Shown: one piece after another, positions 15,860-25,578 of the stretch | How the letters are laid out: each line of letters starts with the position of its first letter | Position numbering within the stretch: position 1 is the first letter of the stretch | Assembly (NCBI GenBank): GCA_012035435.1 | Contig: JAAUPH010000003.1 | Span: forward strand, 1 to 36,117 | Direction of reading: 5' to 3' | Origin: Sphingopyxis sp. | GTDB lineage: Bacteria; Pseudomonadota; Alphaproteobacteria; Sphingomonadales; Sphingomonadaceae | DNA length: 36,117 nucleotides | Program-made: the position numbers and the translations under genes | Notes under the pieces: generated by a model | Databases searched by the model: none | Told to the model about the DNA's origin: nothing | Seen by the model: the letters and a program-made list of their open reading frames with translations, nothing else

Positions 15860-17319
15860 CGCGGCATTGCCCCAAAAGCAACGACCCGGCGAAGTTTCGA
15901 CGACCGGTAACCGTAGAAAAGATAGATTGCGCCGCCCAGAGCGAGCCAAACACCGAAACGCTGCCATGTATCGCCAGGGAGGCTCAGCATCATGTAAACA
16001 CACATGCCGAGCCCAGCTAGCGATACCGGCCAGATGTATCTAACGCGGAACGGTCGTTCCGCGTCGGGCGCGGTAAAGCGCAAAACCAGCACGCCAAGGC
16101 ATACGATGCTGAACGCCAGCAGCGTCCCGATCGAAATCAACTCGCCCAGCATAGCCAACGGAAACATGCCGGCAACCAGTGCCGCGCAGCATCCGACAAA
16201 CCAGGTGTTGAACGCAGGCACATTGGTCCGCAAATTGATCCGAGAAAAGATTTGCGGGATCAAGCCGTCCATCGCCATCGCATAGAAGACGCGTGTCTGA
16301 CCGTAGAGCGCCACCAATATTGTCGACGCCAGCCCGACGATGACACTGATGCCAATGATTGGTTTCAACCAGGCAAGTGCCGGGCCGACATGTTCAATCG
16401 CTACGTAAATCGGGTGTGGCACATTTAGCAGGGCATATGGCGCAAGTCCTGTCATCACGACCGACATGCCAACGTAAAGTGCGGTGCAGATGGCAAGCGT
16501 CAACAATATGGCTAGCGGGACATCGCGGCGCGGGTTCTTGGCTTCCAGTGATGTCGCCGAAACCGCGTCAAAGCCGATGTAAGCATAAAAGACTACGCCC
16601 GCCGCGGTAATTACGCCCGCCCAGCCAAACCGCCCGCTTGCTTCGTCAGGCTCTGGGACAAAAGGGATGTAATTCTGGGCATCGACGTAGAAGCTGCCGA
16701 CACCGATCACCAGCAGGATAACCCCAACTTTAATTGCGACCATCAATGCATTGGCACCTGCCGATGCTCGCATGCCCAGCGATAGCACTCCGGTCATGGC
16801 CAGCACGACGGCGACGGCGGGAAAATTGAGCACTGCCCCACTCAGCGCCAGCCCGCCGCTTGCACTCGCTGCAAACAGCGGCTCCGTCATCCCTTCGGGG
16901 ATGGTCAAACCAAGATCGCGGACGAATGCCGAAAAATATCCTGACCAGCCGACCGCCACAGCGGACACCGCAAACATATACTCGAGCACAAGGTTCCAAC
17001 CGATCAGCCAGGCGACAATCTCGCCCATCGACACATAGGAATAGGTGTAGGCTGACCCGGAGACAGGGATCATCGATGACAATTCGGCGTAGCACAAACC
17101 TGCGAACAAGCAGGCGACTGCGGCGAAGACGAATGAAAGCGCAACGGCAGGTCCGGCGTAATTTGCCGCCGCATTTCCCGTCAGCACGAATACGCCAGCT
17201 CCGATGGTCGCCCCGACCCCGAGCAGCGTGAGCACGGGCAAGGACAAATCTCGGCGCAGCGGACTGCTTTCCGACGCTTCCTTGATATGCTCGATCGTTT
17301 TGCGTTCAAAAATTGACAT
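15856..17319 (-). CDS. APC-superfamily amino-acid permease (cationic amino-acid transporter type)
   Basis: Inner-membrane secondary transporter of 487 aa with about 12 membrane helices. The first helix carries the APC signature GVGATIGAGVFVLTG (about residues 35-49). Next comes YAELSSMIPVSGSAYTYSY and, in helix six, FYAYIGFDAVSATSLEAKNPRRDVP, all typical of the CAT/YfnA branch. It would carry amino acids or small amines released in the periplasm into the cytoplasm. ATG at 17319, 37 bases after the TonB-receptor stop codon, with a weak ribosome site. It overlaps the next gene by four bases. Together with the receptor and hydrolases it forms an import-and-digest unit. Confidence 0.9.
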   Translation of the reverse strand: MSIFERKTIEHIKEASESSPLRRDLSLPVLTLLGVGATIGAGVFVLTGNAAANYAGPAVALSFVFAAVACLFAGLCYAELSSMIPVSGSAYTYSYVSMGEIVAWLIGWNLVLEYMFAVSAVAVGWSGYFSAFVRDLGLTIPEGMTEPLFAASASGGLALSGAVLNFPAVAVVLAMTGVLSLGMRASAGANALMVAIKVGVILLVIGVGSFYVDAQNYIPFVPEPDEASGRFGWAGVITAAGVVFYAYIGFDAVSATSLEAKNPRRDVPLAILLTLAICTALYVGMSVVMTGLAPYALLNVPHPIYVAIEHVGPALAWLKPIIGISVIVGLASTILVALYGQTRVFYAMAMDGLIPQIFSRINLRTNVPAFNTWFVGCCAALVAGMFPLAMLGELISIGTLLAFSIVCLGVLVLRFTAPDAERPFRVRYIWPVSLAGLGMCVYMMLSLPGDTWQRFGVWLALGGAIYLFYGYRSSKLRRVVAFGAMPR

Positions 17320-17356
17320 GAGGAAAACTCTCGATCGGCTCCCGAAGGGCGCTACT

Positions 17357-20350
17357 TCAGAAGCGGACAGAAAGGCCCACAGTCGCGTATCGACCGACGC
17401 TGTCGTAGATGCTGCCGCCAACGTTTAAGGAGGTTGATTGAACCAACCCAACTGGCGGCCTTGTGTCGAACAGGTTCGTTACAGATACAAAGAACTCGCC
17501 GATGTCACCGACAGTATAAGAGAGCCTGGCGTCATGATAGAATAGCGCGCCAGTGCTGAGGATGTCCTGAATGTTTGGCTGTTGGGCAGGGCGCCCGCCG
17601 ACTGACCGGACATTTTCGACACTCGTCAAAAACTGCGAACCGATGAAACGAAGGCCATAGCCAAACTTCACCGGGCCCCACGTTAGTTCAGCATTGGCAT
17701 TCACATTCCACTGCGGATCACCAGCTTCCAAAAGGATCTGGTCGGCGAAATCAGGATCTTCGATAAAGGGAAAGTCGTACCGGGTTATCACATAGGTTCC
17801 GACCGCACGGAGCGACAGGCTCGCTTTGCCGCTAAGCCGGGTCCGATAGCCAAGCTGGAAATCAATGCCCTCCGCTGTCAGGGCTGAGAAGTTTTGATCA
17901 GTAGCGATATAGGATTCGATTGAGTTGGCGGGGAAACGAGGCAATTCCACTGGTGTTCGCGTGATCAGTGGGCAGAAACGATTGTCGATGGATGGCGAAT
18001 CGACGCAAAGATTGGCCGCCTGCTGCGCCGAGATCTGTGCAATCGCATCACGGATTTTGATACGATAGTAGTCGACCGACAGGCTGAGACCCGGCACAAA
18101 TGTGGGAGTGAACACCGCTCCGACCGTTAGGGAACGCGATGTTTCTTCCTCAAGCTGCCGATTGCCTGAAATCTGGCCAATGGTTCCCTGAGTGTCGCGG
18201 ACGATGACATCCAGCGTTGCTGGCAAGCCAAGCGCAGCACAGTTCGCAGCCCGATTGGGAGTTCCGGAACCGAGCCGCGTCGCATCGCAAGGATCGAGGA
18301 TGATCTGCGCATCGAAACGGGACGGGCCAAATAGCTCGCTGATATTTGGCGCGCGAACCGCCTGTCCGTAAGTGGCTCGCAGCCGGAGGTCGGGAAGGGG
18401 GCGATATTGCGCGCCGATCTTCCAAGTGCTGACGCCGCCGACCTGTTCGATATCATAGTCGGCATAGCGATAAGCTGCATCGAGCGTCAGTTCCTCGACC
18501 AGTGGCAAGCCAGATACTATTGGCAGCGAAACTTCAGCAAAAACTTCCTTCGTCGTGATGCTGCCAGACGACGGCGTTGCCGATTGGCGGTAGGTCAGGC
18601 CGTCGCGGTAGAGATTGATGCCGCTGGTATCGCCCGGCACATTATTGAGCTCATCCGGTACTTCGAAGCGGCTGGACTCACGTCGATATTCTGCGCCGAC
18701 AGCAAAGCCAACAGGGCCACCAGGCAAACGGAACAGCGAGCCGCTGTCCCCAGTGAGGAAAACTGTACCGACGTCCTGCTTCAGGCGTAAGCGTGTTGCC
18801 AACGTGGTGTTGATGTAATTACGCGCCTCGGCGGAAATATTGCCTTCGCCGAAGATGTTGACCGGCTGGCATTGATCGGTGGCAAAGTTGCCAGTTGTGC
18901 GTCTACCTGCGAGCAAGGTCGCCCGACAGACAATCGCCCCAGGTTGGCCGAGAACGCCAGCAGTATCGACCACTGCGTCGAGGGCATTTTCAAAGCGCTC
19001 GGTTACCCGGCTGTTCCCGAGGCGGGTATTGGTCGCCGTCTCACCGTGCACATAGGCTATTTCATACGACAGGTTGCTGGAAAGAGCGCCCTTGAGTCCC
19101 ACTACGCCTCGATAGAGGTCACGTTCTACCTCGGTACCAAGCAGCCCCAGCCCGCTGTTGGCATGGAATAGCAGAAAAGATGTCGCGCCGGGATCGCTTG
19201 CCGCAGCTATCGCGCTGCGAGCAGATGTCGAAAGATAGGGATTGTCGATTGAAACCGACGACAGCTCAACGGTCGGTTGGGTTGCATTTGCTATTCGACT
19301 GCGCACAAAACGGGCTTCGCCGAATAGCTTTGCGGCCGACGAAAATTCATAGTTCAGAAAGAGATTGGCCGAAATCCGGTCCGAGGTCGGCTGAATCAGC
19401 GAATATCGGTTGAGGGCAAGGCCACTGCCGCCATTAGCGGCGTTATTGCCAGCGCTGAACAGGTCAGGGTCGCCGATGTCGATTGGACCAACCGAGCCAT
19501 CTCGACCGAATTGAAGCAAATCGTTGGCCAGGATCAGACCACCGTCCTGGATCAGTGGCAAGCGGTAGTCACGATACAGAATGTTGAATGGCAGCCCATC
19601 GTCATCGGACACCTTGAGTGGGTTGGGGCTGAACAATTCAAGATTGCGCGCATAGCTGCGATCGCTGTTCCGGAGCCTCTCACGGCGGGTGTATTCCGCG
19701 GACAAAGCGATATTGCCGCGGCCACTGTTGAAATTGGTACCACCCGTGATCGAGCCGGTAAAGGAGCCTGCACCACCGGCCGTACCGACGCCGCCTTGCG
19801 CACTGGCAGCAAAACCCTGAAAATCCGTGCGCGTGATGAAGTTGACGACGCCCGATACAGCGTCAGAACCGTAAATGGCAGAAGCACCACCGGTGACAAT
19901 ATCGACCCGCTCCAGCAGAGCCAACGGAATGGTCTCAACATCGACCGAGGTTTCTCCGTCGACGGCACCAACTTGCCTGCGGCCATTGACAAGAACGAGG
20001 GTCCGGTTTGTGCCAAGACCCCGGAGGTCGAGCACGTTGATATTGTCATTGGTGAACGTCGTCGTCGTGCGCAGTGAAGGCAGGTTGGCCAGCTGATCGC
20101 CTAGCGTCTGACCCGCCGACCCGCGCAATTCTTCGGCGCTCGTCGAAAGAATTGGTGAAGCTGAAAGCTCATTCGGGCGCCGAATGCGTGACCCTGTTAC
20201 AACTATGTCTGCGCTGCCGGGGCCATCAGCATCCGTGTCGGACGGTGTGGCATCACTGGTTTGTGCGGCTGCCGGAGCAGTGTTCAAGGCCAACGCCACT
20301 GTCATCACGGACACTGCCGCCATCACCGCATACTTCGCTGAAACGCGCAT
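17357..20350 (-). CDS. TonB-dependent outer-membrane receptor no. 1
   Basis: Energised outer-membrane importer of 997 aa. The signal peptide is residues 1-29 (ending PAAAQ). A TonB-box-like DIVVTGSRIRR comes near residue 44. The plug domain includes LRGLGTNRTLVLVNGRRQ and VDIVTGGASAIYGSDAVSGVVNFITR. A 22-strand barrel ends in YATVGLSVRF with terminal Phe. This subtype (large, GSRIRR plug) is common in sphingomonads and caulobacters for uptake of peptides, glycans or other bulky compounds, though the ligand cannot be read from sequence. ATG at 20350 with GGGAGAGAG upstream. It heads a six-gene minus-strand operon of permease and hydrolases, which suggests a peptide or amide ligand. Confidence 0.93.
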   Translation of the reverse strand: MRVSAKYAVMAAVSVMTVALALNTAPAAAQTSDATPSDTDADGPGSADIVVTGSRIRRPNELSASPILSTSAEELRGSAGQTLGDQLANLPSLRTTTTFTNDNINVLDLRGLGTNRTLVLVNGRRQVGAVDGETSVDVETIPLALLERVDIVTGGASAIYGSDAVSGVVNFITRTDFQGFAASAQGGVGTAGGAGSFTGSITGGTNFNSGRGNIALSAEYTRRERLRNSDRSYARNLELFSPNPLKVSDDDGLPFNILYRDYRLPLIQDGGLILANDLLQFGRDGSVGPIDIGDPDLFSAGNNAANGGSGLALNRYSLIQPTSDRISANLFLNYEFSSAAKLFGEARFVRSRIANATQPTVELSSVSIDNPYLSTSARSAIAAASDPGATSFLLFHANSGLGLLGTEVERDLYRGVVGLKGALSSNLSYEIAYVHGETATNTRLGNSRVTERFENALDAVVDTAGVLGQPGAIVCRATLLAGRRTTGNFATDQCQPVNIFGEGNISAEARNYINTTLATRLRLKQDVGTVFLTGDSGSLFRLPGGPVGFAVGAEYRRESSRFEVPDELNNVPGDTSGINLYRDGLTYRQSATPSSGSITTKEVFAEVSLPIVSGLPLVEELTLDAAYRYADYDIEQVGGVSTWKIGAQYRPLPDLRLRATYGQAVRAPNISELFGPSRFDAQIILDPCDATRLGSGTPNRAANCAALGLPATLDVIVRDTQGTIGQISGNRQLEEETSRSLTVGAVFTPTFVPGLSLSVDYYRIKIRDAIAQISAQQAANLCVDSPSIDNRFCPLITRTPVELPRFPANSIESYIATDQNFSALTAEGIDFQLGYRTRLSGKASLSLRAVGTYVITRYDFPFIEDPDFADQILLEAGDPQWNVNANAELTWGPVKFGYGLRFIGSQFLTSVENVRSVGGRPAQQPNIQDILSTGALFYHDARLSYTVGDIGEFFVSVTNLFDTRPPVGLVQSTSLNVGGSIYDSVGRYATVGLSVRF

Positions 20351-20502
20351 CGCTCTCTCCCTGGTGACACGTCGCGCAGGATTGCCTCGATAGACACAGA
20401 ATCCTGTCACGCGGTCGTTATTTATGAATGTTGTGTCATTTTCATTTTTATGTCAATTCCTCTCTTCAGGCTGGGAAAACATGCAGTCGATTGGGGAACG
20501 GG
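20351..20502. promoter_or_regulatory. divergent promoter region of the two hydrolase/receptor operons
   Basis: This 152-base spacer separates the minus-strand operon (first gene TonB receptor 1) from the plus-strand hydrolase pair. It contains ATTTATGAAT at 20420-20429, a 10-mer also present at 29649-29658 just upstream of TonB receptor 2. The sequence is AT-rich from 20416 to 20450. A shared regulator site is a reasonable inference. Confidence 0.4.
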
Positions 20503-22236
20503 ATGGAGTTGGTGTCGCGCAGAATGGCGATGAAGCTAGGTCTATTGCTGCCTACTGCCGCCCAATCTCATTTCGGTGGTATCGGCCGACTGCCGGCTAA
20601 TGTGGCCGCGCGTCCGGAAGCCGCGGCAAAAATCGACGCGATCGAGACCTTCGCGCGCCATCAAGTCGAAACGCTGAAGCTTCCTGGATTAACTGTCTCG
20701 CTTGCTGATCGCAGCGGATGGCATCATACCATGTTGGTAGGTAGGGCCGAGCTTGAGTCGGCCATGCCAATCGGTCCAGAGCACCTGTTCCAGATCGGGT
20801 CGATCACCAAATCTATGGCGGCCTTGTGCGCTTTCCGCCTGCTTGCCGATGGTCGTATCGGGCTCGACACACCAATCAACGAATATCTACCCGGACTCGC
20901 GATTTTGAGCCCGAGGCCGATCACTATCGGCCACTTGGTCAATCATAGTTCCGGGCTACCGTCAGATTCGCCGCTGCGCACTGCATTTCAGGCTGGCGCA
21001 ATTGCTGTCGAAACTGATCCCGGATCCTTCTGGAGCTACAGCAATATTGGCTACCAGTTACTCGGACTTGTGATCGAGCGAGCGGCAGGCTGCTCTTTTC
21101 CGGAATATCTTGAACGTGTCGTTCTTCAGCCGCTCGGTATGACACAGTCGCGTGCATCGATCATCGCGGCAGATCGCGCCCATTTTGCTACGGGCTACGG
21201 ACCGCGCTTTCAGGACCGCCCATCTCCTATTGCATCGGCCAAGAGCGTTGCTCCTTGGGTCAATGTTGTCGGGGCGCATGGTTCGGTTGCATCTACGGCC
21301 CGTGACATGGGCCACTACATGACCGCTTTGTTGGCGATGGCAGATGGCGCGCACCAGCCCGTCCTTCCCATCCAGCTTGGCCGTCAGTTCATGACCCGCT
21401 CGACATCGGCACCAGGGTGGGAAGAGGGCGCCGACTTTGCCTATGGACTCGCCATTATCGAACGACATGGCCGCAAGTTGCTGCATCATACGGGCGGGAT
21501 GATCGGGTTCAGCAGCTCGCTGCACCTCGATGCAGAAAATGGTGTTGCCGCTTTTGCATCGACCAATGTCGGACATCTTTCTTATCGGCCTGCCGCGATC
21601 ACGCAGTTTGCCTGCGACTGGCTGTCTGGAGTTGAGAGTTACCGCAGGTCGCCCATCGTTTCGAATGGCAGCCGCGCGACCGCAGCAATGGTCGATCGAG
21701 AATATCGCAGCGCGAATGGCGACGCGCTTCGCGTCCGACACTCGAACGGCGGGGTGACTGTGACGGTCGGCGAAATTGCAATCGCGCTAATACAAGAAGC
21801 CCCTGGTTATTTTATAGCCGTGGACCCGGCACAGACGTCCCACAGCCTCATTCTGGATTCAATGTCAGACCGGTCAGCAAATCTCTGGTGGGGGGATATC
21901 GAGTTTGCGTTGGCTGAAAAAGCAATTCCTGTGTTTGCCCGGCCATCGCCGCTGGCATCGCTTGCCGGCCATTATGAAAATGACGACCCATGGTTTGGCA
22001 CCGTCCGCATTTCTGTGCGCGGCGACGATGTGTTCCTGAACGACATAACGACGCTTCATCCAATCGCACCGGACCAATTTCGTCTGGGTGACGATCCCCG
22101 CTCTCCCGAACGAGTCAAATTCCACACAAGCTTGGCGGGGCATCCACACACTCTGGAGATATCTGGGGTCTTTTACGAATACAGGCGCACCGCGACGGAT
22201 CGCTTGTGCAGCAATTCACAGGGGTCCGGGCGATGA
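20503..22236 (+). CDS. exported SxxK serine hydrolase, no. 3
   Basis: Predicted periplasmic hydrolase of 577 aa. The start region has an RR pair followed by an apolar run (VSRRMAMKLGLLLPTAAQS), a possible twin-arginine or Sec leader. The catalytic domain (about 45-390) shows Ser100-I-T-Lys103, SYSNIGYQ (YxN motif) and HHTGGMIGF (third motif). Residues about 400-577 form a C-terminal beta-rich extension of unknown role, of the kind that gates access in D-peptidase relatives. I chose the ATG at 20503 (preceded by GGGGAACGGG); an earlier in-frame start lies in the AT-rich promoter region. The stop overlaps the next start (ATGA), coupling it to the membrane-anchored hydrolase. Confidence 0.87.
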   Translation: MELVSRRMAMKLGLLLPTAAQSHFGGIGRLPANVAARPEAAAKIDAIETFARHQVETLKLPGLTVSLADRSGWHHTMLVGRAELESAMPIGPEHLFQIGSITKSMAALCAFRLLADGRIGLDTPINEYLPGLAILSPRPITIGHLVNHSSGLPSDSPLRTAFQAGAIAVETDPGSFWSYSNIGYQLLGLVIERAAGCSFPEYLERVVLQPLGMTQSRASIIAADRAHFATGYGPRFQDRPSPIASAKSVAPWVNVVGAHGSVASTARDMGHYMTALLAMADGAHQPVLPIQLGRQFMTRSTSAPGWEEGADFAYGLAIIERHGRKLLHHTGGMIGFSSSLHLDAENGVAAFASTNVGHLSYRPAAITQFACDWLSGVESYRRSPIVSNGSRATAAMVDREYRSANGDALRVRHSNGGVTVTVGEIAIALIQEAPGYFIAVDPAQTSHSLILDSMSDRSANLWWGDIEFALAEKAIPVFARPSPLASLAGHYENDDPWFGTVRISVRGDDVFLNDITTLHPIAPDQFRLGDDPRSPERVKFHTSLAGHPHTLEISGVFYEYRRTATDRLCSNSQGSGR

Positions 22237-24212
22237 ATTCGGGTGAGACAAGGCATCATATTGGCGCATCAGCGGCTATTGCCATCGCACGGCAGGCTGC
22301 GCCGGACCAGTTGCTGCTTTTCTGGCTTAAGTGCGCCATGCTCGCTGCGGCGATGCTGGTCACCATGCTGGGCAGCACGATCGCATGGGGCAATAGTGGT
22401 CGCGCGCCATTGCGAGCTCCGACTGGTGCTGCAGTTGAGCGCTACGTCGATGCCTATATGCGCCGCGCTATGGCTGACAATCATCTGGTCGGGAGCACCG
22501 TCTCTGTCGTTCACAACGGCCGGACCATTTTTGCGAAAGGCTATGGCCACGCCGACCTTGAACGACGCCGGAGGGTGTCGGCCCGCGAAACATTGTTCAT
22601 GATTGGATCGGTCACCAAGCTGTTTACCGCAACGGCAACAATGCAGCTCTATGAACGTGGCAGAGTGTCACTGCACACTGATGTGGGCGACTACCTCGAC
22701 TTTTCTTTTCCACGCCATTCGCGGACACCGTTGTCGATGCATCATTTGATGACGCACACGGCCGGGTTTGAGGAGAGTTTCTTCGGCTTCGTCGGCACCA
22801 AGGCAGAAATCCGTCCCCTTGGCGACATGCTGAAGGCAACCCTGCCGAACGTACGAACCGTACGCCGCCCTGGGCAGGCCAGTTCCTATTCCAATCATGG
22901 CGTTTCGTTGGAGGGGTATGTGGTCGAACTGATCGCGGGGGTGCCCTACTCCGACTATCTCGAGACGGCGGTTTTCCGACCACTGGGGATGACGTCGAGC
23001 TCGGCGACTGAGCCGCTTGATGCAGACAATTTCCGTCGTCTTGCGCGCGGCTACGGGTACGAGGATGGACGGCAAGTCTTGTTGCCTGAGGATGTCATCA
23101 ACCACGGACCGTCTGGGTCCATTGCCTCAACTGCCCTGGACATGGCCCAGTTTATGAAAGCTCATCTTGGTGAGGGAGCAACTGAGGTCGGTCGCATACT
23201 CTTGCCTGAAACCGCCGCTCTAATGCATCGCTGCCATTTCAGAGCCCATCCGTTAGTCCAGGGGTGCAACGCCTACGGGTTCCAAAGAAGCAGCATCGCG
23301 GGCAATCCAGTGATCCAACACAATGGTGGCACCTTCAATTTCACCAGCAACCTTGTCCTCGTTCCCGGCGAGGAATTCGGAATTTTTCTGTCGGTAAACT
23401 CGGTTGATGATGGCGGGGTCACCGAAGAGTTACCATCCGACATCATCCGCCATTTTTTCGGCAAAGCCGAGGAGGCAGGGTTAGTAGGTGTGCGGCCATT
23501 TGACGACGATATTTCGGACTATGAAGGCTATTATGCGCCGATGCGGCGGCTTTATGGCGGCTGGTTAAAGATCACTGGACTCGGGGCCGCTCGTGTCACG
23601 CGGCTTGATGACCAAACTCTGGATGTTGAAGGCTCGGGCACCAAATGGCGGCAAATCGGCGAGGGGGCCTTTCGTTCAAGCGATCCGGAGGCAGCAGGCT
23701 TGACCCTGACTTTTGCGCGCGATGCGACAGGTGCGGTCACGGGCGCATCTCTGGGTGATGGCTTCGACAAAGTCCCTTTTTACGCCACCCAAGGATTTGC
23801 CTTGCCCGTGTTAGCGAGCTTTTTCGGTCTTTCTGCGATCTTCGGTATCTACTGCATTTTGGCGCGTCGCACGGTTTTCGCAGCAGATGGGGGCGTTAGG
23901 TCCGTGCGCAAAGCATTTGTTGGCGGAATGGCGTTCCTGTTTGGCGCCATCGGTGTGATTGTGGCAGTAACAGTCAATGAACGTCTGGCCTTCGGATATG
24001 AACCACCCTTGATCGCCCATGCCATGGTTTGGCTATTCAATTTTGCCTGCCTCTCCTTTGCACTGATGGCCATTCAGACTGTTCGTCATTGGAATGGCCC
24101 AACATGGACTCTCGTCGGGCGGGGTGTCATGATAACTTGGTTTGCGAGTGCTTTAGTCCTTTCTTGGTTTCTGTTTTATTGGGATCTCGCGGGCCTATCG
24201 GCCTGGGGATAA
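22233..24212 (+). CDS. SxxK serine hydrolase with C-terminal transmembrane domain, no. 4
   Basis: Membrane-anchored hydrolase of 659 aa. An N-terminal apolar helix (about 27-52) is followed by the catalytic domain with Ser126-V-T-Lys129, SYSNHG (YxN) and QHNGG (third motif, HNGG). A linker contains GTKWRQIGEGAFRS, matching GTKWREVDDYLWQ in hydrolase no. 2. The last 140 residues hold about four membrane helices (from LPVLASFFGLSAIFG to FASALVLSWFLFY). Architecture and linker similarity suggest nos. 2 and 4 are paralogues. ATG at 22233 overlaps the upstream stop. It ends 17 bases before the end of the convergent TetR gene. Confidence 0.87.
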   Translation: MNSGETRHHIGASAAIAIARQAAPDQLLLFWLKCAMLAAAMLVTMLGSTIAWGNSGRAPLRAPTGAAVERYVDAYMRRAMADNHLVGSTVSVVHNGRTIFAKGYGHADLERRRRVSARETLFMIGSVTKLFTATATMQLYERGRVSLHTDVGDYLDFSFPRHSRTPLSMHHLMTHTAGFEESFFGFVGTKAEIRPLGDMLKATLPNVRTVRRPGQASSYSNHGVSLEGYVVELIAGVPYSDYLETAVFRPLGMTSSSATEPLDADNFRRLARGYGYEDGRQVLLPEDVINHGPSGSIASTALDMAQFMKAHLGEGATEVGRILLPETAALMHRCHFRAHPLVQGCNAYGFQRSSIAGNPVIQHNGGTFNFTSNLVLVPGEEFGIFLSVNSVDDGGVTEELPSDIIRHFFGKAEEAGLVGVRPFDDDISDYEGYYAPMRRLYGGWLKITGLGAARVTRLDDQTLDVEGSGTKWRQIGEGAFRSSDPEAAGLTLTFARDATGAVTGASLGDGFDKVPFYATQGFALPVLASFFGLSAIFGIYCILARRTVFAADGGVRSVRKAFVGGMAFLFGAIGVIVAVTVNERLAFGYEPPLIAHAMVWLFNFACLSFALMAIQTVRHWNGPTWTLVGRGVMITWFASALVLSWFLFYWDLAGLSAWG

Positions 24213-24229
24213 GGCGTCGGGGAAAAGTT

Positions 24230-24895
24230 TCAGATCTTGCGCGGCAGAAAATCGATGGCTTCGCTGCATTTGTCTGCAGGCGGGGACTGACCATAGAGGA
24301 GCTTGTACCACAGGATAGACAGCGCCTGGGCAAAGCGTTCGGGATTGCTGGCAACATCCTGCGTGTCCGGATCGTCGAATGCCAATGCGTTGACCAACAT
24401 TGTGTCCAGCATGGCTTGAGCGGCAAGCGCGCTGAATATCCGGGCACTTTCGCCCGCAACAGCGTCCGGGGTGCGGCGTTCCATGGCTGACGCGATTTTG
24501 CGCGCGACGGCGCTATTCGACTGCCGCCATTTCGCCCGTGCCGTTGGCAATTGGTCGAGAATTTGAAACAGTGCGCGAACCAGTCCGCCCCGCTGATACA
24601 GCAGTGCGACATAGCGCCGGTTGGCGTCCAGTATCGCCTCGAAAGGGTCGCTTGACGATGGTTCCCTGAAAATGTCCTTTACACCTTCAGAAATCCATTC
24701 ATCAAAAATCGCAGACACCAATTCGTCTTTGCTTTTGAAATAAATATAGAAGACACCAGCCGAAAGACCCGCACGTTTGGCTACTTCGGTGACCTTAAGA
24801 TCGTGATAGCCATCCTCACTCAATATCTCGAGTGCCGCGTCCTTGAGCTGACGTTCGGTTCTCTGCCCTTTGGTATGGTTCTTTTTGGACTGCAT
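24230..24895 (-). CDS. TetR-family transcriptional regulator
   Basis: Probable ligand-responsive repressor of 221 aa. Residues 15-62 form the TetR helix-turn-helix: LKDAALEILSEDGY, then VTEVAKRAGLSAGVFYIYFKSKDEL. The remainder is a helical ligand-binding domain. It is divergent from the MaoC-hydratase/CoA-ligase operon, the usual position for autoregulated repressors of acyl-CoA metabolism, whose ligands are often acyl-CoAs. A perfect 12-bp palindrome lies in the spacer. The ATG at 24895 has AGAGAAG upstream. A longer in-frame extension to 24976 lacks support. Confidence 0.92.
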   Translation of the reverse strand: MQSKKNHTKGQRTERQLKDAALEILSEDGYHDLKVTEVAKRAGLSAGVFYIYFKSKDELVSAIFDEWISEGVKDIFREPSSSDPFEAILDANRRYVALLYQRGGLVRALFQILDQLPTARAKWRQSNSAVARKIASAMERRTPDAVAGESARIFSALAAQAMLDTMLVNALAFDDPDTQDVASNPERFAQALSILWYKLLYGQSPPADKCSEAIDFLPRKI

Positions 24896-25095
24896 AGCGT
24901 CTTCTCTAGCAAATTTTGTTTGGCACAATCCAGTGTCTGCAAAGCGGCCTGCACACCAGGTGAGGTTCGAACCCAAGCATCTACAGCGAGCCCGAGGTTG
25001 TGCCGAGGTATCAGCACATCTCGCATATTGACACTAGGTGGGAAAAATATAAAAGTGAATTCACTGTCATATTTACGGATTGGACCTCTTGGCCG
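24896..25095. promoter_or_regulatory. divergent TetR/operon control region with 12-bp palindrome
   Basis: The spacer between the TetR gene and the MaoC-like gene carries AGTGAATTCACT (25054-25065), a perfect 12-bp palindrome in an AT-rich stretch about 30 bases before the start codon. Its TGAATTCA core recurs in a 14-bp palindrome upstream of TonB receptor 2. It is a good candidate operator for the adjacent TetR protein. Confidence 0.55.
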
Positions 25096-25578
25096 ATGGA
25101 CAATGATCATGGCTTAGAATTGCGGAAATTGCTTGGACAGCAGCTCGGCCCCTCTGATTGGCTATGCGTCGATCAATCCATGATAAGTGATTTCGGACGC
25201 ACCACGCTCGACCCCGACCCGCTTCACATCGATCCCGAATGGGCCAAAGTGAATGGCCCTTATGGAGGGACGATTGCGTTCGGCTTTCTGACGGTAGCGC
25301 TCCTTACAAAATTGCTGCATTCCGCCACTGAAACCACGGTGCATGTCGACCCGATGAAAACCGGCCTGTTCCTGAACTATGGGTTCGACCGAATGCGGTT
25401 GATCAGCCCGGTTAAAGTCGACTCGCATGTGCGAGGACAATTCGCGTTGGTAAATCTCGACGTTGACAAAAAGGGCCGCTTCATTGCGACTTTTGATTGT
25501 ACAATCGAGATAAAGGGCGAGGCGAGGCCAGCCCTGTCTGCGCAATGGCTGACAATCTGGATTCCGCCAGCGCCATGA
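25096..25578 (+). CDS. MaoC-like (R)-enoyl-CoA hydratase / hot-dog dehydratase
   Basis: Hot-dog-fold protein of 160 aa. In MaoC/PhaJ relatives the conserved D-x(4)-H dyad adds water to trans-2-enoyl-CoA. Here the dyad lies in LDPDPLHIDPEWA (about residues 38-50), followed by GGTIAFGFLTVALL, the typical hydratase helix. It precedes an acyl-CoA ligase with an ATGA overlap, so the substrate is probably the CoA ester made by that enzyme. I chose the ATG at 25096, since a GTG at 25000 would run through the palindromic control region. The exact substrate cannot be told. Confidence 0.82.
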   Translation: MDNDHGLELRKLLGQQLGPSDWLCVDQSMISDFGRTTLDPDPLHIDPEWAKVNGPYGGTIAFGFLTVALLTKLLHSATETTVHVDPMKTGLFLNYGFDRMRLISPVKVDSHVRGQFALVNLDVDKKGRFIATFDCTIEIKGEARPALSAQWLTIWIPPAP

